A DNA stretch of 64,000 nt, taken from assembly GCF_000379825.1 (NCBI RefSeq), contig NZ_KB903834.1:293976-357975 (forward strand), written 5' to 3'. A model generated the notes under the pieces. That model was not told the DNA's origin, did not search any database, and saw only the letters and a list, made by a program, of their open reading frames with translations. The stretch comes from Longispora albida DSM 44784. Its GTDB lineage: Bacteria; Actinomycetota; Actinomycetes; Mycobacteriales; Micromonosporaceae. Below are positions 8,143 through 16,798 of the stretch, one piece after another; the first letter of the stretch is position 1, and each line of letters begins with the position of its first letter. Position numbers and translations under genes: made by a program.

Positions 8143-9077
8143 CGGCCCCGGCTGAGCGCGGGAGCGCGTACCGGGTGCCGGTGACGGATCTGCTGGGCGC
8201 GGCGGTCGACATGGCGATCGACGGCGGGGAGGTGCCGTCGCGTAACCGGCTGATGGCGGAGCTGCGGGTCGGCCCGCACAAGGCGAACGCGATCCGGGAG
8301 GCCCTGGCGGGGCTGGGCGCGGACTGGCCGTTCGCGCGGCAGGTTCTCGGCGGGGGCGGGACGGGTGAGTACCGGGAGGCGTTCAGGGCTTCCCTGCTCG
8401 CCGACCTCGCGGCCGTTCCGGTCGAGCCGGAGCCAGGCGACGACGGCCCGGAGCGGCATCTGCACGTGGTGCCGGAGATGGCCGAGACGGTGTCGTACCC
8501 GGGTACGGAGACGATGCCGGAACCGGAACCCGCACCGCCGGTGATGCTCGCCCCCGCCCCGGTACGGGCGGAGGATTCGCAGGTCAGCGGTGTTACGTAC
8601 CCGGGTACGAAACCCGCTGACCTGCCTGTTGAGAACCGGGCTCGCAAGGTTCGCTCGTGGCCGCTGGTGCTGCTGGCGCTCCCGGCGTTCGTGGCGATCT
8701 GGTCGGGGTGGGTGGGCCTCGGGGTGATGTGCGGGTTCGGCATCGTCCGGCCCCTACCGGGTATCGCGGACGGCTTCGAACTGAACTCCGCGATCACGCT
8801 CCCGATCGGGGTTGAGACGTACGCGGCGTACGCGCTGCACGTGTGGCTGTCGGCCGCCGTCACGGGCCGAGCTCAGCGGTTCGCGAAATGGTCAGCGATC
8901 GGCTCGCTGCTGCTGGGCGCGGCCGGTCAGGTCGCGTATCACCTGATGGAAGCCGCAGGCGTCACGGCCGCGCCGTGGCAGATCACCACAGCCGTGGCAT
9001 GCGTCCCGATCCTCGTGCTGGGGATGGGCGCGGCACTACGGCACCTGATCCGCAGCGATGAAGGGAGGCCAAGTTGA
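8139..9077 (+). CDS. SpdB / DUF2637-like transfer-associated membrane protein
   Basis: A 312-residue protein with an N-terminal helical region (8-75) that may bind DNA, a proline-rich linker (95-165) and about four TM helices from residue 172 on, including WSGWVGLGVMCGFG and the ETYAAYALHVWL stretch. This pattern resembles the DUF2637/SpdB proteins encoded beside TraB in actinomycete plasmids and AICEs. The GTG start overlaps the upstream stop by 4 nt. Two TACCCGGGTA palindromes occur in the linker coding region near 8498 and 8599. Likely acts in the membrane during transfer or spreading. Confidence 0.6.
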   Translation: MTAPAERGSAYRVPVTDLLGAAVDMAIDGGEVPSRNRLMAELRVGPHKANAIREALAGLGADWPFARQVLGGGGTGEYREAFRASLLADLAAVPVEPEPGDDGPERHLHVVPEMAETVSYPGTETMPEPEPAPPVMLAPAPVRAEDSQVSGVTYPGTKPADLPVENRARKVRSWPLVLLALPAFVAIWSGWVGLGVMCGFGIVRPLPGIADGFELNSAITLPIGVETYAAYALHVWLSAAVTGRAQRFAKWSAIGSLLLGAAGQVAYHLMEAAGVTAAPWQITTAVACVPILVLGMGAALRHLIRSDEGRPS

Positions 9078-9448
9078 GCATTGATGGAGCCAAGGGCGGG
9101 CCGAACTGGCCGGAGCCGGAGTTCACGAACTCGAAGGATCTGAGGCTGTACCTGAACGACATCCGGCGGGGCTGTCACATCGCGGCGATGCTGCTCCACA
9201 TCGGAGCATCCGAAGTAGAAGCGGCCCTGGAGACGATCGCGCCGATTTCGGGGCCGTTCTCCAAGACGCGGGCCAAGCGCCGTGCGCGGCGCGTCGCTAA
9301 GCACTTGCGGCACGCGGCGGCGTGCATGGTCGCGGCCGGTGCGGCGAGCGTGCGGACGTGGGGCGTGTTCCGCGCGGAGTACGAAGCGGAGCTGTCCCCG
9401 GCGAAGGTGCGGGGTAAGCGGCGGTCGTTCAGGGTCGTACCGGAGTAG
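9074..9448 (+). CDS. TraA-like plasmid transfer protein
   Basis: 124 residues. The central and C-terminal parts (DLRLYLNDIRRGCHIAAMLL; then KRRARRVAKHLRHAA and the TWGVFRAEYEAEL stretch) resemble the small basic TraA proteins found directly upstream of the FtsK-like transfer gene in AICEs. The start is TTG 9074, with GGGAGG at 9063-9068 and a 4-nt overlap with the preceding stop. The strongly basic middle suggests nucleic-acid contact. The exact role of TraA in transfer is not known. Confidence 0.6.
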   Translation: MSIDGAKGGPNWPEPEFTNSKDLRLYLNDIRRGCHIAAMLLHIGASEVEAALETIAPISGPFSKTRAKRRARRVAKHLRHAAACMVAAGAASVRTWGVFRAEYEAELSPAKVRGKRRSFRVVPE

Positions 9449-9465
9449 AAGGGAGGCGAGACCCA

Positions 9466-11682
9466 ATGTTCAAGCGGAAGAAGAAGCCCTCCAGCGGAAA
9501 GGCCCTGGAGGGCGAAGTCATGAAGGGCGGCGCACGATCCGTCTCCTACGGCTCCGGGCACCTGGCCCCCTACGCGCCGCCGTGGGCGGTGTGGCTTGGT
9601 CTCCCGGCAGTCAGTACCCTGACGCACTTGTTCACCGAGGCCAGCACCCCGGCTGCTGTCGCGGTCGGCGGGATCGTCGCTGTGGGTGGGACGGGCCTGT
9701 CGGTGTTCGGGTGGCACGTGTTCGCCGCCCGTGCCCATTCGATCCGGGTTCACGCGACGGCGACGATTTCAGCGGCGGCGGCGTGGGTGATGTGGACGAC
9801 GGCTGACGGGCTGTGGCAGTCCTCGCCGTGGCAGGGCTGGGATGTTGTCGGGTGGATGCTGGGGTACTTCAACGGCTGGCCGTGGGGCGCGTGGGCTCTG
9901 GCCGGGCCGATCGCGTGCCTGACGTGGAACATCCGCAGGATCAGCCGCGGTGACGGCACGGACAAGCACGGCGGGGATGACTTCCTGGAGAAGGTCGGCA
10001 TCGCAGGCCGTACCCGCAAGGTCGAGCTTGAAGCGGGCGGCAACCGTGTCCGGGCGGATGTCGAGGTCCAGCGGGAGAAGCACACGGCCGCTGATGTGCA
10101 GCGCTCGCGTGAGCAGATCGCGGCTCTGGCGCGGGTGTCACCGGAGCGGGTGCGGGTCATCCCGGACCCGGGCGACTTCGGACGGGCGAGCGTGTTCATT
10201 ACTCCGAAGGATCTGCTGTCGGCCGACCAGATCTGGCCGGGACCGTCGGCACCGGGTGAGTCGATCGCCGAAGAACTCCACTCCGGCCTCTACGAAGATG
10301 GCGACCAGGCGCTGCTGTGGCTGCCGGGTGACCCGCAGCGCCGCCGCAACGCCCTGCACCTGGCCGTCTCCGGGATGACTGGGGCGGGCAAGACCGAATC
10401 GGGTCTGTGCGTGGTGACGGATGCGCTGACCCGGCGGGATGTGTCGTTCATGTTCTCCGACCCGGTGAAGGGCATCCAGTCCGTACGGCCGATCGCGGCC
10501 GGTATCGGGCTGCTGCTCACGGAACAGAAGTCGGCGGTGGCGGCGTTCCGGGCACTCCCGAAGGTGATCCGGGCGCGGACGATGCAGCTCGGCCGGTATG
10601 GGTTCAAGCAGTGGACTCCCGAAGCGGCCCGGCCGGTCAGCGACGGCGGGGCGGGGTTGAAGTACCTGATCTGCTGGTGGGAGGAAGCCGCAGCCTTGCT
10701 GGCGGACTCTGACACGTTCGTGCAGGTCACCGAGCAGGCGCGTTCGGCGGGTATCTCGCTGGTCATCTCGCAGCAGCGCCTGTCCCACGACCGGATCGCG
10801 ACCTCTGCCCGGTCGAACCTGGGTGGCGGCTGGTGCTTCGGGGTGACCGGGGAGCAGGAAGCGAAGTTCGCTCTCTCGGATGAAACCCTCGACGCGGGGG
10901 CGGCTCCGTGGGCGTGGAAGGCTGACAAGCCTGGTTACTCCTACCTGGAGGCCCCCGGTATCGACCGGACACGGTGGTCGATCCCGATGCGGGGGTACAT
11001 CGCCGAGGAAGATCACATGACCGAAGCCGTGGCCGAGTACGTCACCGATCCGAGCCTGGACGAGACGACGGCGGCGGCATTCGGGAAGGTCTACGCCGAC
11101 TACCGCACGCAGGTCGCCGAAGGTGCCGCCGCGTGGCAGGCCGGGGCTAAGTCCAGCACCACGATCGCCCTGGCCCAGGTCAGGGCGGCTCAGTCCGGGC
11201 CGGTGGTCCGGCTGCTCAACAGCGCGGCCGACGACCTCGACGACGACCTAGACACCGATGCCGACATGGACGACGTAGACGGTGAGCCGGACGTGGATGA
11301 CGACCCGGACCTGATCATCCCGGACCAGCCGGAGCCTGGGTTCATGGACGCCATCGACGTTGAGGCCGACATCCCCGATAGCCCCGAAGATGCGGTGCTG
11401 GAGATCAGCCTCACCGCAGGACGCGACCAGCGCGGGCTGTCCACAGCAGACGCCCGCCAGGCGCTGCGGAATCTCATCGACCAGATGGCCGAGGCCGGGT
11501 ACGAGACGATCGAGCCCCGGCAGCTCGTGGACTTCCGCGCCAACATCGGCCGGGGATCATCCTGGCTGACCAAGGAACTCCGGCGGCTCGTGGACGAAGG
11601 CGAGCTGACCATCGAGCCCGAGCACGGCGTGTACGGCATCCCGTCCCGCGACGACGGCGGCCGGGTACTCCAGCTCGCCTAA
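9466..11682 (+). CDS. FtsK/SpoIIIE-type DNA translocase (TraB/TraSA class)
   Basis: The 738-residue transfer motor of the element. Two or three TM helices lie in the first 160 residues. The motor domain has Walker A GMTGAGKT (303-310) and a Walker B-like LICWWEEAA near 402-411. A highly acidic linker covers about 586-617, and a C-terminal winged-helix-like segment (about 660-730) ends the protein, comparable to the DNA-recognition gamma domain. In Streptomyces elements such a protein alone moves double-stranded DNA between hyphae by recognising short repeats at clt. The start ATG follows GGGAGGCGAG. It is the last gene before an iteron-like array, with no gene overlap downstream. Confidence 0.92.
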   Translation: MFKRKKKPSSGKALEGEVMKGGARSVSYGSGHLAPYAPPWAVWLGLPAVSTLTHLFTEASTPAAVAVGGIVAVGGTGLSVFGWHVFAARAHSIRVHATATISAAAAWVMWTTADGLWQSSPWQGWDVVGWMLGYFNGWPWGAWALAGPIACLTWNIRRISRGDGTDKHGGDDFLEKVGIAGRTRKVELEAGGNRVRADVEVQREKHTAADVQRSREQIAALARVSPERVRVIPDPGDFGRASVFITPKDLLSADQIWPGPSAPGESIAEELHSGLYEDGDQALLWLPGDPQRRRNALHLAVSGMTGAGKTESGLCVVTDALTRRDVSFMFSDPVKGIQSVRPIAAGIGLLLTEQKSAVAAFRALPKVIRARTMQLGRYGFKQWTPEAARPVSDGGAGLKYLICWWEEAAALLADSDTFVQVTEQARSAGISLVISQQRLSHDRIATSARSNLGGGWCFGVTGEQEAKFALSDETLDAGAAPWAWKADKPGYSYLEAPGIDRTRWSIPMRGYIAEEDHMTEAVAEYVTDPSLDETTAAAFGKVYADYRTQVAEGAAAWQAGAKSSTTIALAQVRAAQSGPVVRLLNSAADDLDDDLDTDADMDDVDGEPDVDDDPDLIIPDQPEPGFMDAIDVEADIPDSPEDAVLEISLTAGRDQRGLSTADARQALRNLIDQMAEAGYETIEPRQLVDFRANIGRGSSWLTKELRRLVDEGELTIEPEHGVYGIPSRDDGGRVLQLA

Positions 11683-11743
11683 ATCAAGATCCACATGCGG
11701 TAGTGGCCGTCGGTGCCCGTGCCGACGGTCACTCACCGTGATG

Positions 11744-11863
11744 TTTCCAGTTTCCGGTCTTTCCAGCGTTTCCAATGTTTCCACCGTGTCCCTCCCTATA
11801 GGGGAGCGGCGTGGAAAGAGCGGAAACATCGGCGTGGAAATACTGGAAACAACCCCCTGGAAA
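11744..11863. repeat. Symmetric iteron-like array: five TTTCC(A/G) and five inverted copies
   Basis: Between the translocase and the primase gene, TTTCC(A/G) starts at 11744, 11751, 11760, 11769 and 11778. The inverse (T/C)GGAAA starts at 11812, 11821, 11835, 11844 and 11858. The left half is spaced 7, 9, 9, 9 bp and the right half 9, 14, 9, 14 bp, around a centre CCTCCCTATAGGGGAG. Such phased inverted arrays beside replication genes are usually replication origins, transfer (clt) sites or operators. A ribosome-binding site for the next gene follows at 11911. Confidence 0.75.
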
Positions 11864-11924
11864 AACACGCACAGTGACGAATCCAGGTGGGGTGGCCCCT
11901 GCCTGGAAGCAGGGAGGAACGATC

Positions 11925-12896
11925 ATGCAGAACCCGCTGCCCGGCCTCAGCGCCGACCGGCTGCCGCCGTTTCCGGGCTCTAGCGAGTGGTGCGACCTGA
12001 ACATTGCCCCGGCGGTGAAGGGCTCGCGGGAGTGGTTCCTGCTCGCCGCCCTGGCGGCTGCGACTCGGGGCTGGGCGGTGTTCCCGCTCGTGCCCGGGGG
12101 CAAGCGACCGGCCGTCAGCGAATGGGAGTCCCGGGCCACCACCGACCCGGAGCGGATCCGCCGCTGCTGGACGACCGGCCCCTACAACGTCGGCGTCGCC
12201 TGTGGCCCATCCGGCCTCGTGGTGGCCGACACCGACATGCCGAAGCCCGGACAGGTCCCGCCGCCGGAGTGGGCGGCGGAGTGCTGCCACGACGGCGGAG
12301 ATGTGCTCTCGGTGCTCGCGGAACGGGCCGGTGCGCGGTGGCCCGCTGAGACGTTCGTGGTCCAGACCCCCAGCGATGGGCGGCACTACTACTACACCCA
12401 CCCCGGTACCGGCCCGGAGCTGCGCAACACACAAGGCAGCCTGGGATGGCTGGTCGACACCCGCGCCCACGGCGGCTACGTCGTCGGCCCCGGCTCGATC
12501 GTGGGCGGCGGCACGTACACGCCGGTCTGGGAGGCCGACCCGCAACCGTTGCCCGGCTGGCTGGCGGTGCTGCTGGAACCCGCTCCGCTCCCGCCACAGG
12601 AGCCGGTCGTTATCGACCTGGCCGGGCGGCGCAAGAGCGGGTACCTGACGGCCGCTGTGGACGCTGAACTCCGGCGGGTGAAGACCGCAGAGGACGGCGG
12701 GCGGAACCATGCGCTGTACGTGGCCGCCGTGGCGCTCGGGCAGCTCGCGGCCGGTGGGGCACTCAGCGCGAGCGAAGTGACAAGACTGCTGGAACACGCC
12801 GGTGTTTCAGCCGGGCTGGGGATGGTCGAGACGGCCCGGACCGTGCGATCGGGCATCGCTGCGGGCGGGAAGCGTCCCCGGAGCGTGGCGGCATGA
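11925..12896 (+). CDS. Bifunctional DNA primase/polymerase (prim-pol)
   Basis: A 323-residue prim-pol-domain protein, with the catalytic Asp pair D102-x-D104 in VADTD and a following basic/His segment GRHYYY. The N-terminal motif GWAVFPLVPGGKRP is typical of the family. Such proteins replace RepSA as replication initiators in many AICEs. ATG 11925 is preceded by AGGGAGG. The gene overlaps the next by 4 nt (ATGA), so primase and DUF3987 protein are made together. Iteron-like arrays flank the pair on both sides. Confidence 0.88.
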   Translation: MQNPLPGLSADRLPPFPGSSEWCDLNIAPAVKGSREWFLLAALAAATRGWAVFPLVPGGKRPAVSEWESRATTDPERIRRCWTTGPYNVGVACGPSGLVVADTDMPKPGQVPPPEWAAECCHDGGDVLSVLAERAGARWPAETFVVQTPSDGRHYYYTHPGTGPELRNTQGSLGWLVDTRAHGGYVVGPGSIVGGGTYTPVWEADPQPLPGWLAVLLEPAPLPPQEPVVIDLAGRRKSGYLTAAVDAELRRVKTAEDGGRNHALYVAAVALGQLAAGGALSASEVTRLLEHAGVSAGLGMVETARTVRSGIAAGGKRPRSVAA

Positions 12897-14500
12897 ACGC
12901 CCCCGTAGCAGCCCTGCGGCTCGTGGCGTCCGACGCAGAGTCAGGGTGGGAGATTCCGGTACCGCTGGGCAGCCGTGACCGGCCGCCGTCGTTCCCCCTC
13001 GACGTGTTCCCCTTCTGGCTGGCCGACATGGTGAGCGGGGTGTCGTGGTCGACGCAGACCGACCCTGCGATGGCCGCCGCGCTCGGCTTGTCGGTGCTGT
13101 CGGCGTGCGTCGGGGGCCGGGTGAAAGTCGAGGTTAAAGACGACTGGCGTGAACCCGTCAACGTCTACGTCGCCGTCATCGCAGATCCCGGCGAATCCAA
13201 GTCCCCGGTGCACGCGGCCATGACCCAGCCCCTGATCGACGCACAGGAAACCCTCGGCAGCCGGGTCGAACCCCTGATCGCGGAACGGGCGGCGTTGAAG
13301 GAAATCGCCGACCGTGCCGCCGAGCAGGCCAAGACAGCGGCAGCCAAAGCCACGGCGGACCGCCGCGACGACCTGACAGCCGAAGCCGTGGCAGCGGCCA
13401 TGTCGGCAGAGGCCATCGTGGTCCCGTCAGAGCCAAAGCTGTTCATCGACGACGCCACCCCGGAAATGCTCATGGCGCTGATGGCCGCCAACGGCGGCCG
13501 GATGGCGATCATCTCCGATGAGGGCGGGATCTTCGACATCCTCGCCGGGCGGTTCTCCGCAGCGCCGAACCTCGCGCCGTACCTCAACGGCCACTCCGGA
13601 CGGCCCATCGGCAACGAACGCCTCACCCGCAAAGGCGAGCAGATCGCACACCCGGCACTCACAGTGTGCGTGATGGCCCAGCCGTCGGTACTGCGGAAGT
13701 TTGGTAGTAACGACGACCTCGACGGGCGCGGCCTCCCCGCCCGGTTCCTGTTCACCCTCCCGGCCAGCATCGTCGGATACCGCGACACCGACGCACCCGC
13801 CGTCGGCCGGGAAGTCGCCACCGAGTACGCCGAGCAGGTGAGCGGCCTGGCGGTCGAAGCGGCCGGGTGGGACGACATCATCACCATCCCGCTCAGCGAT
13901 GAGGCGAAGGAACTCCGTCGGCAGGCAGCGGCAGCAGACGAGCTGCGGCTCCGGCCGGGAGGGGACCTCGCGGAACTGCGCGGCTGGGCCAGAAAGCTCG
14001 GCGGAACCACGATGCGGCTGGCCGGGCTGCTGCACACCGCACGCCACACCCGCGACCTCGGCAAGCACCCGATCGACGGCGAGACGATGGCAGCAGCCAT
14101 CCGGCTCGCCGGGTTCTTCGCAGGTCACTACCGGGCTGCGCTTCACACCATCGGCACCGACAGCGAGGACGACAAGACGGCGCACCTGCTGAACGTGCTG
14201 ATCAGCAAAGACATGCAGCACTTCACGCGGCGCGAGGCCCAGCGGCGGGTACAGCGGCACTTCCCGAAAGCCGCCAAGCTCGTCGCAGCCCTCGACAACC
14301 TCGCACAGCTCGGCTGGATCAGATCCACCACCGACGGCGCGTACGAACTCCACCCGCAGGCCGCACAGCACCGGGAAAGCGGTGACACGGTGACAACCGC
14401 ACTCCGCGAAGCCCTTTCCGCAGCTCACAGCCCCGAACCCGCTGTCACCGAGGGCGGTGACACCCCGGTGACAGCGGTGACAACAAGCCCGGCCGCCTAG
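12893..14500 (+). CDS. DUF3987 (YfjI-like) replication protein, probable helicase-like partner
   Basis: A 535-residue protein. Near residue 95 is VAVIADPGESKSP, a variant P-loop as in DUF3987/YfjI proteins; an Ala-rich helical insert (about 125-180) and IISDEGGIFD near 202-211 (Walker B-like) follow. The C-terminal 120 residues look like a winged helix (TRREAQRRVQRHFPKAAKL). The last 40 codons hold part of the GTGACA array, so protein-coding and repeat functions overlap there. Together with the primase it is probably the autonomous replication module of the element. Confidence 0.8.
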   Translation: MNAPVAALRLVASDAESGWEIPVPLGSRDRPPSFPLDVFPFWLADMVSGVSWSTQTDPAMAAALGLSVLSACVGGRVKVEVKDDWREPVNVYVAVIADPGESKSPVHAAMTQPLIDAQETLGSRVEPLIAERAALKEIADRAAEQAKTAAAKATADRRDDLTAEAVAAAMSAEAIVVPSEPKLFIDDATPEMLMALMAANGGRMAIISDEGGIFDILAGRFSAAPNLAPYLNGHSGRPIGNERLTRKGEQIAHPALTVCVMAQPSVLRKFGSNDDLDGRGLPARFLFTLPASIVGYRDTDAPAVGREVATEYAEQVSGLAVEAAGWDDIITIPLSDEAKELRRQAAAADELRLRPGGDLAELRGWARKLGGTTMRLAGLLHTARHTRDLGKHPIDGETMAAAIRLAGFFAGHYRAALHTIGTDSEDDKTAHLLNVLISKDMQHFTRREAQRRVQRHFPKAAKLVAALDNLAQLGWIRSTTDGAYELHPQAAQHRESGDTVTTALREALSAAHSPEPAVTEGGDTPVTAVTTSPAA

Positions 14501-14604
14501 CCACTGTCACCGCTGTCACCACCTGTCACCAGACCCGGTGACACCGCCAACAAGGCCCTGACCTGCTGAAACGTTGCCGCGTCGGCCGATTGTCACCGTG
14601 TCAC
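14382..14604. repeat. GTGACA/TGTCAC iteron-like array
   Basis: Twelve exact copies in about 220 bp: GTGACA at 14382, 14390, 14457, 14468, 14477 and 14538, and TGTCAC at 14443, 14505, 14514, 14524, 14591 and 14599. Several are 8-10 bp apart, close to a helical turn. The array begins inside the 3' end of the DUF3987 gene and runs into the intergenic gap. It is a good candidate for the replication origin or for sites bound by an initiator. Confidence 0.72.
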
Positions 14605-14689
14605 CGCTACTCCGGCCCTCTGCCCATCAGCGGCCGGAGTAGCGGCCGGAACCGGCCCGCTCAGAAGCCCCCAGCCTGTTTGACCCTCA

Positions 14690-14703
14690 CCCGGGTACCC
14701 GGG
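14690..14703. promoter_or_regulatory. 14-bp perfect palindrome upstream of the integrase operon
   Basis: CCCGGGTACCCGGG at 14690-14703, in the gap between the DUF3987 gene and the small gene preceding the integrase genes. Its core GTACCCGGGTAC also resembles two palindromes inside the SpdB-like gene (near 8497 and 8598). It could be an operator. Confidence 0.4.
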
Positions 14704-14766
14704 CGGGTCGGATCTTGGCTCTAAGGGCCGTACGGCGGGCCATCCAGAACCCTTGTGCCGTCAACG

Positions 14767-14988
14767 ATGCCGGACCCTCCACAGACGACCACTCCGGCCA
14801 GAGAGGCCGCCACCGTGCGAATCAGGCTCCACGGAACACCCCAAGAAACCACCGAAGCACTCCAAGCGCTGGCAAAAGTCCTCGATATCCGCAGCGTGAG
14901 CCACCCATACCCCGACCGCAACACCCCAATGTTCCAGCGCATCTATATCGACGCCACCACCATCCGCAACGGCAAGGAGGCCATGTGA
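14767..14988 (+). CDS. Small element protein, 73 aa
   Basis: The conserved-looking core is VRIRLHGTPQETTEALQALAKVLDIRSVSHPYPDR followed by YIDATTIRNG: a small beta-alpha-beta unit. ATG 14767 is chosen, but GTG 14815, directly before RIRLHGT, is equally plausible. It overlaps the next gene by 4 nt. Proteins of this look precede recombinase genes in actinomycete elements. Function unknown. Confidence 0.55.
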   Translation: MPDPPQTTTPAREAATVRIRLHGTPQETTEALQALAKVLDIRSVSHPYPDRNTPMFQRIYIDATTIRNGKEAM

Positions 14989-15206
14989 CCAAGCCGCAGC
15001 GCGCACATCGACACCTGCACCTGGTGGCGGGCAACGACTCGTCTGCGGCTAGCAGCCCACCCACTCTTTCCGCACGCGAATGGGGCAGGAACCAGGCTGC
15101 GCAGTCGCCAGTATGGAGCGAAGAGAAATGGGCTCGGATATCAGTCCTTCTCGGAGTCCAATTCACCAAGCCGGAACCCGGCAACGAAAATCGAGAGGCA
15201 GCATGA
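14985..15206 (+). CDS. Small protein coupled to the integrase (73 aa)
   Basis: GTG 14985 overlaps the upstream stop and is preceded by a good AAGGAGG (14974-14980). Its TGA overlaps the integrase ATG (15203). A basic, His-rich start (KPQRAHRHLHLVAG) and a helix (EWGRNQAAQSPVWSEEKW) are visible. No family recognised. Tight coupling to the integrase makes it a candidate recombination directionality factor, as inference only. Confidence 0.55.
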   Translation: MTKPQRAHRHLHLVAGNDSSAASSPPTLSAREWGRNQAAQSPVWSEEKWARISVLLGVQFTKPEPGNENREAA

Positions 15207-16711
15207 GCAAGGTCGAAGGGGTGCCGTCTGATGACGGCACCCCCGTCATCTCCTACGCCCGCATCAGCGATGATGGCGAGAACGACCAGCACGGCGTACG
15301 TGATCAGCACAAGGTCAATCGCGCTACCGCTAAACGGCTCGGCATGCAAGTTGTACTGGAGCTGACCGATAACGACCGGTCAGCCAGCAAGGCCGAGGTT
15401 GTTCGTGAAGACTTTGAGCGCATGGTCAAGCTACTACGAGCGGGCCGGTGTCCAGATGGCACCCCCGTGGAGGGCGTAGTTGTCGTGGCTGACGACCGGC
15501 TCGCCCGCCGCGCCGGAGACTATGAACGGTTCGTCGAAGCGCTGACGTCCAAGGACGGCAGGGTCTATGCAGATGAGCGAGGCAAGAAAGACCTCTACTC
15601 CGAGGATGTTGAAGGGCTGGGCCTTGTTGGCGTCGCCTTCTCCAAAATCGAGTCTCGGAAGATTCGACGCCGTATCAAACGCTGGCATCGCGCACGGGCC
15701 GAAGATGGCAAACAGCCGGGCGGGACCCGCCCTTTTGGCTGGCGCAAGGATGACCGATCAAAATTGGACCCGGCGGAGGCCCCACTACTTGCCAAGGCCG
15801 TGGACGAGGTAATCGCCGGTCGATCCCTAAACTCGATCATCAACGAGTGGCGAAAACTCGGAATCCTAACCAGCCTCGGAAACCAATGGACGGCCATTTC
15901 GCTCAAGCTCGCCCTCGACAATCCGCGAATCTGCGGCTGGCGGCGCATGGGGAGCGATTTGGTGCTGGATGAGCACGGCCAACCGGTAGTCGGGCTCTGG
16001 CGGCCAATCGTCTCACCAGAAAAGTGGCTCGCAGTCCATGCAGTCTTTGAGGCACGGCGCGGCAAACTCGTGAATAGGAACGGCATAGCTGGCGACTTGC
16101 CCTCAGACTTCCGCGAACACAAGCATCTACTCACCGGAATACTCCGATGTGGGCGCACTCGCGAGGACGGCTCGATCTGTGGCGCAAAACTACGAGTCAC
16201 ATCCAACCGAGACTGCGTTCAGCACATCTACGCTTGCCCGCCGAAAACTGCCGGAGGGTGCGGCGGCCTCGGACGGCGTGGCGACCTGGTCGACGAGTAC
16301 ATCACCGAAGCTGTCTTGGCAAAGCTGGAAGAGCGAAACGCGACAGCCGCCCGCGAAACCACACCCTGGCTTGGCGAAGCCGAACTACATCGACTGGAGG
16401 GAAAACTAGGCACATTGAAGAGGCAGTGGACTTCGTCCGAGATAACCGATGAGTTCTTCTTCGGCACCGTCCGGGAGATCGAGCAGTCCATCAAAGAACT
16501 AAGGAACGAGCAAGGCCGTCATACAGTCGCAGCAGCCCGGGCGCAAGCGACTTTCACGGGCGTTCGACAGCGATGGCTCAACGGAGACCTAGACACCACC
16601 CAGAAGCGAGCCTACATCCGCGAGGCGCTGCTGGCCGTCATTGTTTTGCCTGCCGGAAAGGGTCGCGCACCGTTCAATCCAGATCTGCTCATCCCAAAAT
16701 GGCGCGGCTAA
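15203..16711 (+). CDS. Large serine recombinase (integrase)
   Basis: A 502-residue site-specific integrase. The resolvase-type catalytic domain has nucleophile Ser22 in SYARIS and the conserved arginines of DDRLARR. The recombinase domain follows (GGTRPFGW near 172-180), then a zinc ribbon (about 313-350, with CGRTREDGSICGAKL and CPPKTAGGCGG), and a coiled-coil-like C-terminus (about 390-460). Start ATG 15203 follows GAGAGGCAG. It should recombine attB within msrA with attP; the 23-bp direct repeats are the products. It sits 1.7 kb from attR, separated by two cargo genes. Confidence 0.93.
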   Translation: MSKVEGVPSDDGTPVISYARISDDGENDQHGVRDQHKVNRATAKRLGMQVVLELTDNDRSASKAEVVREDFERMVKLLRAGRCPDGTPVEGVVVVADDRLARRAGDYERFVEALTSKDGRVYADERGKKDLYSEDVEGLGLVGVAFSKIESRKIRRRIKRWHRARAEDGKQPGGTRPFGWRKDDRSKLDPAEAPLLAKAVDEVIAGRSLNSIINEWRKLGILTSLGNQWTAISLKLALDNPRICGWRRMGSDLVLDEHGQPVVGLWRPIVSPEKWLAVHAVFEARRGKLVNRNGIAGDLPSDFREHKHLLTGILRCGRTREDGSICGAKLRVTSNRDCVQHIYACPPKTAGGCGGLGRRGDLVDEYITEAVLAKLEERNATAARETTPWLGEAELHRLEGKLGTLKRQWTSSEITDEFFFGTVREIEQSIKELRNEQGRHTVAAARAQATFTGVRQRWLNGDLDTTQKRAYIREALLAVIVLPAGKGRAPFNPDLLIPKWRG

Positions 16712-16798
16712 GCGTTTCACCTCAGTGCGTTCCAGCGCGGCGTGTTCACGCTCGGCCATATAGCCCAATCTGAGCGCCGACTCATCTATCGTGGAAAT

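Noticed and set aside
11312-11319. GACCCGGA as a TraB recognition sequence (clt)
   Set aside because: This octamer occurs singly (also near 4107 and 12146) and is expected often in such GC-rich DNA; no cluster is seen.
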